A stretch of DNA of 64,000 nucleotides from Guptibacillus spartinae (GCF_028610625.1 NZ_JAQQWU010000014.1:1-64000); one strand, 5' to 3'. Shown: positions 53,672 through 62,962, counted from the first letter of the stretch. A program made the numbers and translations. The notes: generated from the sequence alone by a model not told the origin.

Positions 53672-54463
53672 ATGGAAACAACAGTGAAAACGGAACATTT
53701 AAAAGTCAATGTACATGGTGCAGTGCTTCACTTGACACTTAATCGTCCTGAGGCGCTTAACGCGTTTAGTCCCGAAATGATTTTAGGATTAACAAAAGCT
53801 ATTCAAGATGCTAAGGAAAACGATGAAATCCGAGTAGTCATGCTATCAGGAGCCGGACGTTCCTTTAGTGCCGGGGGAGATGTTAAAACAATGGGGGATA
53901 CGACCTCAACTGAAGTATATGAACACATCGGTAAATTAAATGAGTTGGTCCTCGCCATGAAAGATCTAGAGAAACCTATTATTTCTGTTATTCATGGTTT
54001 TGCAGCTGGTGCAGGCTTTAACTTAGCACTAGCTAGTGACATTATTCTAGCAGCTGAAGATAGTAGCTTTGTATTAAGCTTTTCTCAAGTAGGCTTAATT
54101 TCAGATGGTGGAGGGCTTTCATTCCTTCCTCGCTTAATCGGTCCATACAAAGCGAAAGAGTTGTTTTTCTCAGCTCAACCAATTTCAGCAAAAGAAGCGA
54201 AAGAACTAAATATCGTAAACCAAACTTATCCACTATCCAACCTTGAAGAAGAAGCGATGGCATATGCTGAGAAGCTTTCAAAAGGTCCTGGTAAAGCATA
54301 TGGTTTCATTAAAAAAATTGCAGATTCTTCGCTAACCTCTTCCTTGGCTGAAGTACTCGAACAAGAGCGGATTACACAGGCATTAATGGTTACGACAGAA
54401 GACCACAAAGAAGGAGCAACTGCATTTAAGGAAAAACGCGCGCCACAATTTAAAGGTAAATAA
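53672..54463 (+). CDS. Enoyl-CoA hydratase/isomerase 2 (PaaG-like)
   Basis: A 263-residue crotonase-fold protein. Oxyanion-hole motifs: SFSAGGDVKTMG and HGFAAGAGFNLALASDIIL. In the segment FSQVGLISDGGGLSFLPRLIG the Asp and the aromatic pattern resemble PaaG/ECI-type isomerases more than hydratases, so it may shift double bonds. ATG 53672 follows AAAGGAGAGTGTTGAATA. It ends the third operon at a hairpin. Confidence 0.87.
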   Translation: METTVKTEHLKVNVHGAVLHLTLNRPEALNAFSPEMILGLTKAIQDAKENDEIRVVMLSGAGRSFSAGGDVKTMGDTTSTEVYEHIGKLNELVLAMKDLEKPIISVIHGFAAGAGFNLALASDIILAAEDSSFVLSFSQVGLISDGGGLSFLPRLIGPYKAKELFFSAQPISAKEAKELNIVNQTYPLSNLEEEAMAYAEKLSKGPGKAYGFIKKIADSSLTSSLAEVLEQERITQALMVTTEDHKEGATAFKEKRAPQFKGK

Positions 54464-54471
54464 ATTTCATG

Positions 54472-54497
54472 ATCTGGATTGAATTTTCAATCCAGAT
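54472..54497 (+). terminator. Terminator after the third island operon
   Basis: ATCTGGATTGAA (54472-54483) pairs perfectly with TTCAATCCAGAT (54486-54497) and is followed by TCTTTTC. Confidence 0.65.
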
Positions 54498-54575
54498 TCT
54501 TTTCTACATCTTGAATCCCCTTCATAAGTCCGCCGTCCCCTTTGCCTGGATCTTATTAAATAGAGGAGGAATATG

Positions 54576-55439
54576 ATGGAGCTCCTTTTCCAGCAGATTT
54601 TTAACGGACTTACAATTGGAAGCGTTTACACGCTTGTTGCCCTTGGATTAACCCTCGTTTTTGGTATCTTACATGTACCCAACTTCGCTCATGGTGCTTT
54701 TTATATGGTTGGAGCCTATATTACGCTGATGATGATGGTCGGATTTGGTTTTCATTATTGGATTGCGATTATAGCATCGATAGCTGTGGTCGCCTTACTT
54801 GGGGTTGTTACTCAGCAGCTTATATTCAAAAAGCTTGAAGGCGCTGATGGAATGAGAATGATGGTTGCAGCTATTGGGATCCTTCTCTTTCTAGAAGCAT
54901 TTGGTCAGTTTATGTGGGGCACTGAATATTACAGAATGGACACTCCATATGGATCGGTCGTAAATTTATTCGGATTAACTGTAACGCTACAACGCCTCTT
55001 AATTATTGTAGCTGCAGTAATTCTTATGCTAGCGCTTCATTTTTTCTTAACGAAAACCATGATAGGCGCAGCAATCGTTGCAATGGCACAAAATCGAGAA
55101 GGTGCTTTTCTTGTAGGAATTAATGCAAACCAGGTTGCTTGGCTTACCTTTGCGATCGCTGGTGGATTAGCAGCTGCAGCTGCCTCATTAGCTTCTCCAA
55201 TTAATCTTGTCTTTCCTACTATGGGTAACCTGGTTATTATGAAAGCTTTCGTTATCATCATCATTGGTGGGATGGGAAGCATTCCTGGAGCAATTCTTGG
55301 TGGTTATTTGCTTGGCCTAACAGAAAGTATTGGAGCAACGTACATATCTTCTGATTATAAAGACGTTATTGCGTTTCTCTTACTCGTAGTTATTCTTACA
55401 GCGAAGCCAACCGGGTTATTCACGAAGGGGGTTCAGTAA
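54576..55439 (+). CDS. livH: Liv-type ABC transporter permease, LivH-like
   Basis: A 287-residue polytopic permease of the branched-chain amino acid/HAAT family. The N-terminal QQIFNGLTIGSVYTLVALGLTLVFGI and NFAHGAFYMVGAY are diagnostic of LivH; GGMGSIPGAILGGYLLGL near the end is the conserved loop. ATG 54576 is 6 bases after GGAGG; ATG 54573 is closer. It opens the five-gene uptake operon and overlaps livM by one base. Confidence 0.9.
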   Translation: MELLFQQIFNGLTIGSVYTLVALGLTLVFGILHVPNFAHGAFYMVGAYITLMMMVGFGFHYWIAIIASIAVVALLGVVTQQLIFKKLEGADGMRMMVAAIGILLFLEAFGQFMWGTEYYRMDTPYGSVVNLFGLTVTLQRLLIIVAAVILMLALHFFLTKTMIGAAIVAMAQNREGAFLVGINANQVAWLTFAIAGGLAAAAASLASPINLVFPTMGNLVIMKAFVIIIIGGMGSIPGAILGGYLLGLTESIGATYISSDYKDVIAFLLLVVILTAKPTGLFTKGVQ

Positions 55440-56446
55440 TGCTGAATGTCTTATCGAAGCGTGTACTGCTCATTATCGTAGCTTTGGCTGCTGTGTTATT
55501 CCCTCTGGTATTCCCTAATATGTATGTCCTTCAATTGCTTACGCTGGTCTTTATTTGGTCCATCGCGGTCTATGGCTACAATATTATTTCAGGTTATGTA
55601 GGCTATTTGTCACTCGCACACGCAGGATTTTTTGCAATTGGAGCCTATGGCCTTGGTCTTTTGACAACGAAGGCAGGTTTTTCATATTGGCTATCCTTAC
55701 TATTAGCAGTACTTATTACATCCATTGCGGGCGCTTTAGTTGGGGTTATCGCTCTACGAACGAAATCTCATTTCTTTGCAATTTATACCATGTGCGTAGG
55801 CGTCATTGTTTATCTTTTAATTGACAAATGGGATAGCTTAACGGGTGGTGTAAGAGGTTTAATTGGGATTCCCGCTCCAGGAAACTTAGGACCGATAACG
55901 TTTGATACGTTAACATCTCAATATTACCTAGCTTTGTTCTTTCTAACTTTTACGATTTTCCTTTGTTATCGTATTGTTCATTCTCTTCTTGGAAGGACGT
56001 TTATAGCGATAAGAAACAGTGAAGAACTTGCCAAAACGATTGGGATATCCATTATGAAAAACCAGCTATTGGCATTTACTCTGTCAGCCTTGTTTGCTGG
56101 ACTTTCAGGTGCGTTATATGCTTCGTTTATCCGTTTTATCGGTCCACAAATCTCAGCGATTACCGTTACGTTTGAAATGCTGATGTATCTTCTAGTTGGG
56201 GGCATTGGAACACTTGCAGGACCTATTGTCGGAACGCTTATTGTGATTTCACTTACTCAATCATTACAATTTCTTGAAGAATATCGCATGCTTATTTTTG
56301 GACCGGTTGTTGTTTTATTAGTTCTATACTATCCGCGTGGGATTACTGGAAGTATAAATGGCTATTTTCAAAAAAAGAAACAGCAAAGAGTTAAGGTAGC
56401 GAATGAAGAACATGATGTGAAAAGGAAAGTAGGTGAGGCAGGGTAA
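55439..56446 (+). CDS. livM: Liv-type ABC transporter permease, LivM-like
   Basis: A 335-residue polytopic permease paired with LivH. Motifs: YNIISGYVGYLSLAHAGFFAIGAYG in the first third and GGIGTLAGPIVGTLIV near the end. About eight hydrophobic segments, then a basic cytoplasmic tail rich in Lys/Glu. Its start codon overlaps the livH stop by one base, which fits tight coupled translation. Confidence 0.9.
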   Translation: MLNVLSKRVLLIIVALAAVLFPLVFPNMYVLQLLTLVFIWSIAVYGYNIISGYVGYLSLAHAGFFAIGAYGLGLLTTKAGFSYWLSLLLAVLITSIAGALVGVIALRTKSHFFAIYTMCVGVIVYLLIDKWDSLTGGVRGLIGIPAPGNLGPITFDTLTSQYYLALFFLTFTIFLCYRIVHSLLGRTFIAIRNSEELAKTIGISIMKNQLLAFTLSALFAGLSGALYASFIRFIGPQISAITVTFEMLMYLLVGGIGTLAGPIVGTLIVISLTQSLQFLEEYRMLIFGPVVVLLVLYYPRGITGSINGYFQKKKQQRVKVANEEHDVKRKVGEAG

Positions 56447-57225
56447 TGTTCTTTTCGACAGAAGGAATTACAAAACGTTTTGGGGGACTAGCAGCCGTTG
56501 AAGATGTGAGTGTATCGGTTGAAAAAGGAACGATTACAGCCATAATTGGCCCAAATGGTGCAGGCAAATCTACTTTTTTTAATCTCATTAGTGGAATTCA
56601 TCCACTTTCATCAGGGAAAATTTTATTTAAAGATCACGATATAACAAAAATGCCTCCCCAACAAATTGCGCGGCTTGGAATTGGGAGGACCTTTCAAACA
56701 ACTAATTTATTTGAGCAATCAACCGTCCTGGATAATGTTTTGATCGGACATAGATTACGAACAAAGTCAGGAATTTGGGATGCGATATTTCGAACGAAAA
56801 GAGAAAAAGAGGAAGAAAAACGCTCTTATCAAAAAGCACTTGAGGCGCTAGAGTTTGTTGAAATGATGCATGTGGTAGAACACCCTGTCTCTCTTATTTC
56901 GCAGGAAGAAAAGAAAAGACTTGCCTTTGCGCTTGCCTTAGCCACAGACCCAGAAATGGTTCTTCTTGATGAACCTGCTGCAGGAGTGAATCCGGATGAA
57001 ACGGATGGGCTCGCATATTTAATGAGGAAAATGGCGGACCACGGAATTACAGTTTGTTTAATCGAACATAAAATGCCAATGATTATGAGCCTTGCTGATC
57101 AAATTGTTGTTTTAAATCATGGGAAGAAAATTGCAGAAGGCCGACCTGAAGAAATTCGTCAAAATGAAGCTGTGATTCAAGCCTATCTCGGAGGTGAAGC
57201 GCATGCTCCAGTTAAACAATATTAA
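56446..57225 (+). CDS. livG: Liv-type ABC transporter ATPase, LivG-like, degenerate signature
   Basis: A 259-residue ABC ATPase. Walker A is IGPNGAGKST; Walker B is MVLLDEPAAGVNP; the His switch is in LIEHKM. The signature motif, LSYGQ or LSLGE in LivG proteins, reads ISQEE (Ile151-Glu155), so the Gly that contacts ATP gamma phosphate is Glu. It presumably pairs with the canonical LivF, leaving one weakened ATP site. It overlaps livM by one base and livF by 23 bases. Confidence 0.88.
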   Translation: MFFSTEGITKRFGGLAAVEDVSVSVEKGTITAIIGPNGAGKSTFFNLISGIHPLSSGKILFKDHDITKMPPQQIARLGIGRTFQTTNLFEQSTVLDNVLIGHRLRTKSGIWDAIFRTKREKEEEKRSYQKALEALEFVEMMHVVEHPVSLISQEEKKRLAFALALATDPEMVLLDEPAAGVNPDETDGLAYLMRKMADHGITVCLIEHKMPMIMSLADQIVVLNHGKKIAEGRPEEIRQNEAVIQAYLGGEAHAPVKQY

Positions 57226-57910
57226 CGTTAACTATGGTGCTTCTACTGTACTTCAGAATATTTCACTCGAAGTAAAAAAAGGTGAAACGGTTGTCTTACT
57301 TGGAGCTAACGGCGCAGGTAAAAGTACGATCTTTCGTACGATCAGTGGATTGATGAAACCAGTTTCTGGTGATGTGGTTTTTATGGATCGTAAGTTAACT
57401 GGGAAAGCACCCCACTCTTTAGTAAAAGAAGGGATTGTGCAATGTCCTGAAGGTAGAAAGTTGTTTCCACAAATGTCCGTATACGAAAATTTGAAAATGG
57501 GTAGCTTTGTTCATCGAAAACAACGAAAAGAAGTGGAACAGAGCTTAAAGGAGGTGTATTCCCTTTTTCCGATTTTACATGACAAACGTCATGAGGCAGC
57601 AGGATCTCTTAGTGGCGGGCAACAGCAGATGTTAGCGATTGGACGAGCCTTAATGGCAAAACCGAAAGTTCTCTTACTAGATGAACCTTCATTGGGGCTA
57701 GCCCCACTCATTGTGGAGCAAATGTTTCATATTATTGAAGATATCAATGAACAAGGCACAACAATTCTTCTAGCTGAGCAAAACGCCAATGCTGCACTAC
57801 AGATTTCTAACCGGGGCTATGTGATTGAAAGTGGCAACATTGTTCTTGAAGGTAGTAAAGAGGAACTTTTGTCAAATGATCAAATACGAAAAGCTTATAT
57901 TGGAGCATGA
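57203..57910 (+). CDS. livF: Liv-type ABC transporter ATPase, LivF-like
   Basis: A 235-residue ABC ATPase. Walker A GANGAGKST, the signature LSGGQQQML, Walker B KVLLLDEPSLGLAP and AEQNANAAL (H-loop region) are all intact. ATG 57203 sits inside the end of livG, 7 bases after GGAGGTGA-type sequence; a GTG at 57194 is less likely. It drives uptake with LivG, LivH and LivM. Confidence 0.92.
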   Translation: MLQLNNINVNYGASTVLQNISLEVKKGETVVLLGANGAGKSTIFRTISGLMKPVSGDVVFMDRKLTGKAPHSLVKEGIVQCPEGRKLFPQMSVYENLKMGSFVHRKQRKEVEQSLKEVYSLFPILHDKRHEAAGSLSGGQQQMLAIGRALMAKPKVLLLDEPSLGLAPLIVEQMFHIIEDINEQGTTILLAEQNANAALQISNRGYVIESGNIVLEGSKEELLSNDQIRKAYIGA

Positions 57911-57941
57911 TAACGGAATCGATTTGAATAGGGGGAAAACA

Positions 57942-59177
57942 ATGAGAATCGGGATAAAGCTTTTTGTTTACATGGTAATGTTGATCGGGATGATCGTAGT
58001 GGCAGGTTGTGCGGCAGGTTCAGTTAGTAATTCTAGCAATGAAGGGGCTTCAAATACAAACGAACCAAAGGATACGAGCAAGGAAACGAGTGCAGAATCA
58101 ACGATGGAAAATACGGTGAATATTGGATTTAGTGGGCCTTTAAGTGGCCCTGCAGCTTACTATGGGGAGAATACGCTAAGCGGTATAGAAATGGCTGTGG
58201 ATGAAATTAATCAAGAAGGCATTAATGTAGATGGCAAAAAATACGGGATTAATCTTATAACGCTTGATGATCAGTATTTGCCTAATGAAACTGGAACAAA
58301 TGCGAGAAGACTAGTCCAAGAAAATGATACGCCAGTTATTTTTGTTCCACATAGCGGTGGTGTGTTCGCCACACAAGTGTTTAACGAACAAGAAAATTTT
58401 TTAATAGCCGCCTATACTAGTGAGCCTAAAATTATGGAACAGGATAATTCACTAACACTAGGGATTCCACCAGCGTATAGTGCGTATCCTGAAGTTTTTA
58501 CAAACTATCAAATGGAACGGTTTGGTAAGAAAATTGCAATGCTACCAACCTCATCTCAGTACGGAAAAGACTGGACAGAAGCACTAAAACCAGTTTGGGA
58601 AGAGAATGGTGGAGAAGTCGTTTTTGAAGGGTCCATTGATTTTAGTAAAGATACTGACTTTTTCTCAATTGTCACAAAAGCATTAAGCAACAATCCAGAC
58701 GTGCTTTTTGTAGGAGGACCATCACAGCCAACAGCCCTCGTTATTAAACAAGCTAGAGAATTAGGCTTTGAAGGTGGATTTATGCTGATGGACCAAGCAA
58801 AAATTGAGGAAATTGAGCCGGTACTAGGTGGACTTGATCAGTTAGAGGGGACAATTGGAGCACTACCAATTATTGATAGCGATGCGCCAGGTGCCGAAGC
58901 ATTTATTAGTCACTATAAAGAACGTTTTGATCGAATTCCGACTGCAGAGGGTGCTTTTAATTATCAAGCCATGCATGTCATTGCCAATGCAATGTCTGAA
59001 TCAGGTTCAGTCGATGATCCAAAGAAAATTATGGAAAGTATAGATGCCGCCATTCAGTCGCTTCCTGATGAAAAAATGGTATGGCACCTAACAGGGATTT
59101 ATAACGGTGGTGCATTTGACTGGAAGCCTGCCATTGGAGCTGTTGAAGATGGAGAAGTTGTAAAAATAGAAGATTAA
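57942..59177 (+). CDS. Liv-type substrate-binding lipoprotein
   Basis: A 411-residue periplasmic-binding-protein-like lipoprotein of the Leu/Ile/Val-binding type I fold. Signal peptide and lipobox VVAGC give lipidation at Cys23, followed by a Ser/Asn/Thr-rich linker. The domain starts NIGFSGPLSGPAAYYGENTLSGIEMAVDEIN and contains LITLDDQYLPNETGTNARRLV and ALVIKQARELGFEGGF. Start ATG 57942 follows AGGGGGAAAACA. Family members bind amino acids, amides or aromatic/short-chain acids; the operon context (CoA ligase and lactonase-like hydrolase) points to an acid or lactone. Confidence 0.88.
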   Translation: MRIGIKLFVYMVMLIGMIVVAGCAAGSVSNSSNEGASNTNEPKDTSKETSAESTMENTVNIGFSGPLSGPAAYYGENTLSGIEMAVDEINQEGINVDGKKYGINLITLDDQYLPNETGTNARRLVQENDTPVIFVPHSGGVFATQVFNEQENFLIAAYTSEPKIMEQDNSLTLGIPPAYSAYPEVFTNYQMERFGKKIAMLPTSSQYGKDWTEALKPVWEENGGEVVFEGSIDFSKDTDFFSIVTKALSNNPDVLFVGGPSQPTALVIKQARELGFEGGFMLMDQAKIEEIEPVLGGLDQLEGTIGALPIIDSDAPGAEAFISHYKERFDRIPTAEGAFNYQAMHVIANAMSESGSVDDPKKIMESIDAAIQSLPDEKMVWHLTGIYNGGAFDWKPAIGAVEDGEVVKIED

Positions 59178-59204
59178 GAGAAAATGAAAGGGGATCTAAA
59201 ATAA

Positions 59205-60872
59205 ATGCAATCAAATCATTTTCAATTCTGGCCGAAACGAGTACCATACTCTTTAACCATTCCTGAAACAACCATTTATGATAATCTGACAGTTTCAGCT
59301 AAACGCTATCCAAATAAAGAAGCGATTATATATTATGGTGCAAAGATGACGTATAAAGAGTTACTTGATGAAGTTGATCAGACTGCTGCATTTCTTGAAC
59401 AGTTGAATGTGAAGGAAGGAGAAAACATCCTTCTTTTTATGCAAAATTCCGCACAGTTTGTCATTAGTTATTATGCAATTTTAAGAGCTAACGCTGTTGT
59501 CGTTCCAATTAATCCGATGTTAACAGCAGAGGAGCTATCATTTTACATTAAAGATTGCGAGATGAAAACAGCAATTGTGGGTCAAGAGCTCTATGATAAA
59601 GTAGAGCCATTAGTTGACACGACTACTCTTACAAATGTGATTACAGCAGCGTACTCTTACTATGCGGGTAATGAAAGTGATGTACCGGGTGAGGTGGCTT
59701 TCGAGACATCTAGAGTAAACAAACCAAAACATTATACTTGGGAAGATGCAATCCATCATTCACATGAACCTGGAGAGTATGTGCGTACAATCAATGATGT
59801 TGCAGTAATGCCATATACATCTGGTACAACAGGTTTACCTAAAGGATGTATTCATCCAAATCGAACGTTACAAGCAAATGCGGTCGGTGCCTCCCAGTGG
59901 ATGAATATTACTGCTGATGGAATGCATCTTGTAACGCTTCCTCTCTTCCACGTAACAGGAATGCTCCATAGCATGCACGCACCGATTTATAGCGGAGCCC
60001 CAATGGTCATTATGACACGCTGGGATCGCAATTTGGCAGCCAAATACATTGAACAGTATGAAGTTGCTAACTGGGTAAATATTAGCACAATGCTGATTGA
60101 TTTTCTGTCAAATCCCAATCTACCAAACTACTCTATCTCATCATTGAAAATACTTGCTGGGGGAGGAGCTCCTTTACCAGCCGCTGTAGGAGAGAAATTG
60201 TACAAATTAACTGGACTGAGATTTATCGAAGGCTATGGTTTATCTGAAACAATTTCACACACACACTTTAATCCACCAGATTTCCCCAAACTTCAGTGCC
60301 TTGGTGTACCATCGTTTGATGTGGATGCTCGTGTCATCGATCCGAATACAATGAAGGAGCTTGGTGCTGGAGAGCCAGGTGAAATCATTGTGAATGGTCC
60401 TCAGGTATTTGATGGCTACTACAATCGGGACGATGAAAATCGCAGTTCATTTATTGAACTAGATGGAAAGTCTTTTTTCAGAACTGGAGATATTGGTCGT
60501 TATGATGAAGAGGGATATTTCTTTATGATTGATCGGGTGAAGCGTATGGTCAACGCTTCCGGTTTTAAAGTATGGCCAACTGAAGTCGAATCGATTTTAT
60601 ATAAACACCCAGCTGTTCAACAAGCGTGTGTCGTTGGTGTACCGGACCCAAGGCGAGGAGAAACAGTGAAAGCTTTCGTGATATTAAATGAAGAAGATAA
60701 AGGTAAAGTAACAGAAGAAGAGATTATTGAATGGTCTAAGGATCAGATGGCAGCTTATAAATATCCGAGAATGATTGAATTTATGGATGCATTTCCTACA
60801 ACGAGTAGTGGAAAAATTTTATGGCGGAAGCTTCAGGATAACGAGCGTCAAAAAGCAGAGGGAGTGAAGTAA
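59205..60872 (+). CDS. AMP-forming acyl-CoA synthetase 3
   Basis: A 555-residue ANL ligase. Motifs: MPYTSGTTGLPKGCIHPNR, YGLSETISHTHFNPP, FFRTGDIGRYDEEGYFFMIDR and TTSSGKILWRKLQ with the catalytic Lys. It follows the binding-protein gene by 27 bases and probably activates the imported acid to CoA. ATG 59205 follows AAAGGGGATCTAAAATAA. It is close to synthetase 1 of the island in layout (FWPKRVPYSLTIP start), so the two may be ancient duplicates. Confidence 0.9.
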   Translation: MQSNHFQFWPKRVPYSLTIPETTIYDNLTVSAKRYPNKEAIIYYGAKMTYKELLDEVDQTAAFLEQLNVKEGENILLFMQNSAQFVISYYAILRANAVVVPINPMLTAEELSFYIKDCEMKTAIVGQELYDKVEPLVDTTTLTNVITAAYSYYAGNESDVPGEVAFETSRVNKPKHYTWEDAIHHSHEPGEYVRTINDVAVMPYTSGTTGLPKGCIHPNRTLQANAVGASQWMNITADGMHLVTLPLFHVTGMLHSMHAPIYSGAPMVIMTRWDRNLAAKYIEQYEVANWVNISTMLIDFLSNPNLPNYSISSLKILAGGGAPLPAAVGEKLYKLTGLRFIEGYGLSETISHTHFNPPDFPKLQCLGVPSFDVDARVIDPNTMKELGAGEPGEIIVNGPQVFDGYYNRDDENRSSFIELDGKSFFRTGDIGRYDEEGYFFMIDRVKRMVNASGFKVWPTEVESILYKHPAVQQACVVGVPDPRRGETVKAFVILNEEDKGKVTEEEIIEWSKDQMAAYKYPRMIEFMDAFPTTSSGKILWRKLQDNERQKAEGVK

Positions 60873-60873
60873 T

Positions 60874-61872
60874 ATGAGAACAACAGTCGAGACGGTTACT
60901 GGTCCAATACCGGTTGATCAGCTGGGTAAAACATTAGTTCACGAACATTTTGCATTTGATTATCCGGGATTTAGTGGTGATATTTCTCTTGGAGCATTTG
61001 ATTTTCAGGAAGCGCTACAAGTTGGGATTTCAGTGGCTGAAAGTGTCATGGCCTATGGGGTGAAAACCGTTGTAGATCCGACGCCAAACGAATGCGGAAG
61101 AAATCCTGAACTTCTTCAAAAAATCTCAGCAGAAACCGGTTTGCAGATTATTTGTGCAACAGGTTACTACTATGAAGGAGAAGGAGCAACCCCTTATTTT
61201 AAGTTCAGGCAAGGCCTTGGAACAGCTGAAGAAGATATTTATGAAATGTTTAGAAAGGAAATAACAGATGGTATTGGAACAACTGGAATTAAACCAGGTA
61301 TTATCAAGTTAGCATCCAGCAAAGACCAAATTACGGATTATGAGATGATGTTTTTTAAAGCGGCTGCTAGAGTTCATAAAGAAACAGGTATTTCAATCTT
61401 AACCCACACGCAGGAAGGAACAATGGGGCCAGAACAGGCTAAGCTGCTTGTGGAAGAAGGCGTAAATCCACAGTCAATTATTATAGGTCATATGTGCGGG
61501 AATACGGATGCGGCTTATCATTTAAGAACACTAGAATGGGGAGTAAACATCGGATTCGATCGTTTTGGAATTCAGGGGCTTGTGGGAGCTCCTTTCGACA
61601 AAGAACGTCTTATCACGTTGATAGGATTACTTAATAGTGGATATGAAAAACAAATTATGCTTTCGCATGATACTGTCAACTACTGGATGGGGCGTCCTCC
61701 AGTCCTTCCAGAGCAAGTCGAGAAAATCATGGCAAACTGGCAGCCTGTATATATTTTTGAAGAAATTCTTCCGAAATTAAAGGCGGCTGGTATTCCAGTT
61801 GAAACCATAGCCATATTATTTGAGACAAATCCGAAAACCCTTTTTTCATCAGAATCCAGGGTAAAAGCATAG
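60874..61872 (+). CDS. Phosphotriesterase-family metal hydrolase (lactonase-like)
   Basis: A 332-residue TIM-barrel amidohydrolase of the phosphotriesterase family. All metal ligands are present: His23 and His25 (LVHEHF), the carboxylated Lys145 (IKLASS), His178 (LTHTQEG), His206 (IIGHMCGN) and Asp266 (LSHDTV). Phosphotriesterase-like lactonases of Bacillaceae such as those of Geobacillus hydrolyse gamma- and delta-lactones. Here the neighbouring CoA ligase and ACAD10/11-like genes make lactone ring opening the best guess; the substrate is unproven. ATG 60874 begins 2 bases after the ligase stop. Confidence 0.85.
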   Translation: MRTTVETVTGPIPVDQLGKTLVHEHFAFDYPGFSGDISLGAFDFQEALQVGISVAESVMAYGVKTVVDPTPNECGRNPELLQKISAETGLQIICATGYYYEGEGATPYFKFRQGLGTAEEDIYEMFRKEITDGIGTTGIKPGIIKLASSKDQITDYEMMFFKAAARVHKETGISILTHTQEGTMGPEQAKLLVEEGVNPQSIIIGHMCGNTDAAYHLRTLEWGVNIGFDRFGIQGLVGAPFDKERLITLIGLLNSGYEKQIMLSHDTVNYWMGRPPVLPEQVEKIMANWQPVYIFEEILPKLKAAGIPVETIAILFETNPKTLFSSESRVKA

Positions 61873-61878
61873 AAAAAA

Positions 61879-61896
61879 GCGAGGAGAAATCCTCGC
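61879..61896 (+). terminator. Terminator of the uptake operon
   Basis: GCGAGGA (61879-61885) pairs with TCCTCGC (61890-61896) around GAAA, then ATTTTTC. Confidence 0.85.
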
Positions 61897-61907
61897 ATTT
61901 TTCTATG

Positions 61908-62828
61908 TTAACTGTTCTGAGTTTCGTAAGGTTTAATTAATCGATAGAGAGTTTCCGTATAAGGAAGGTTTAATTGTACCTGCTTAGCAAGACGTAACGC
62001 TCCACCTTGGAGGTGTTCAACTTCAAGTTTATTTTTCTTCCTTTTATCTTGATGCATCGAGGACGTCGCTTCATATGGTAAGGAATGAAATGATTCCATG
62101 CGACGATCGATATCTGTTTGATTAATATGGACGTCATAGAGGGAAGCAAGAGCTTTGATTTCCGACATCACGTGCTCGACAAGTTTAAGCGTTTCAGGCA
62201 CATCTCGAATATTTCCTGTATGAAGATCTCCAGCTGTCGTTACGCCAGACATAGCTGAAATGAACATATATTTTTTCCACATCTCTTCTTCGATGTTAGG
62301 AGTTAATTGTGAGTTGAAATTCGCTCGTTCATTTATTTCATTTAATGAAGCACATATGTCTTTTTGAGAGGGATGCAATGGACCAAATATCAAATCATGA
62401 AGGTCACTCGTATGATGAACATGTCCGCGGTCATCAAGCGTTGCAATAATATACGATAACCCACCTAAAACAGCTTCTTTTCCAAGCTCTTCTTGAAGAA
62501 TTGTAATATGTTCAATGCCATTTAGGATTGGAAGCACCTTTGCTCCTTTCGCGACAAGCTCTTTAAGTACAGGGATGGTATCTTCAAGATGGTATCCTTT
62601 AACGCCCAATAATACTAGATCTGGTGAAGAAGCTTCTGATGGATTCGTAACAAGTGTAGGGGAGGAAACTTTTGTATCGCCTTTTACACTTGTTACTTGT
62701 AATCCTTCAAGCTCAATTTGATTCTTTCTTCCTTCGCGTACATAAAAAGAGACATTTGTGCCGCTATCTGCCCATCTTAATCCAAAATATGTACCTAGTG
62801 CTCCTGCACCAAATATTAAAATTTTCAT
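61908..62828 (-). CDS. 2-dehydropantoate 2-reductase family protein (PanE/ApbA-like)
   Basis: A 306-residue NADPH-dependent ketopantoate reductase-fold protein. The N-terminus MKILIFGAGALGTYFGLRWA has GxGxxG, VLLGVKGYHLEDTIPVL the usual central Lys, and ILNGIEHI (NG-x-E/x motif) follow. The C-terminal domain has the catalytic Lys in EEMWKKYMF and SSMHQDKRKKNKLEVEHLQGG. ATG 62828 follows AAGGAGGATTTTG. It may serve pantothenate synthesis or act on another 2-oxo acid; the position beside a CoA-heavy island is suggestive only. Confidence 0.85.
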   Translation of the reverse strand: MKILIFGAGALGTYFGLRWADSGTNVSFYVREGRKNQIELEGLQVTSVKGDTKVSSPTLVTNPSEASSPDLVLLGVKGYHLEDTIPVLKELVAKGAKVLPILNGIEHITILQEELGKEAVLGGLSYIIATLDDRGHVHHTSDLHDLIFGPLHPSQKDICASLNEINERANFNSQLTPNIEEEMWKKYMFISAMSGVTTAGDLHTGNIRDVPETLKLVEHVMSEIKALASLYDVHINQTDIDRRMESFHSLPYEATSSMHQDKRKKNKLEVEHLQGGALRLAKQVQLNLPYTETLYRLIKPYETQNS

Positions 62829-62962
62829 CAAAATCCTCCTTTTTCGAAATCGCTTTCTTTCTATTACTCTACTTATTTTGTGGCATAATATCAAGAAAGA
62901 AGGATATGAAAAAGGAGTCCAGAAATAGCTTAAGTAGGGGAAGTTGGAAAGGAATGATAAAC

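Noticed and set aside
54466-54572. Fourth copy of the ACYAACCGGTTAGT operator before the Liv operon
   Set aside because: I looked for it and found none; the uptake operon may be controlled otherwise or by read-through.
37585-61872. Recent horizontal transfer of the whole catabolic island
   Set aside because: No integrase, transposase, tRNA or flanking repeat is visible and base composition looks like its neighbours by eye; a k-mer analysis could revisit this.
62672-62953. N-terminal extension of the helical-barrel protein over the reductase gene
   Set aside because: It runs antisense to the reductase coding region and has no ribosome binding site.
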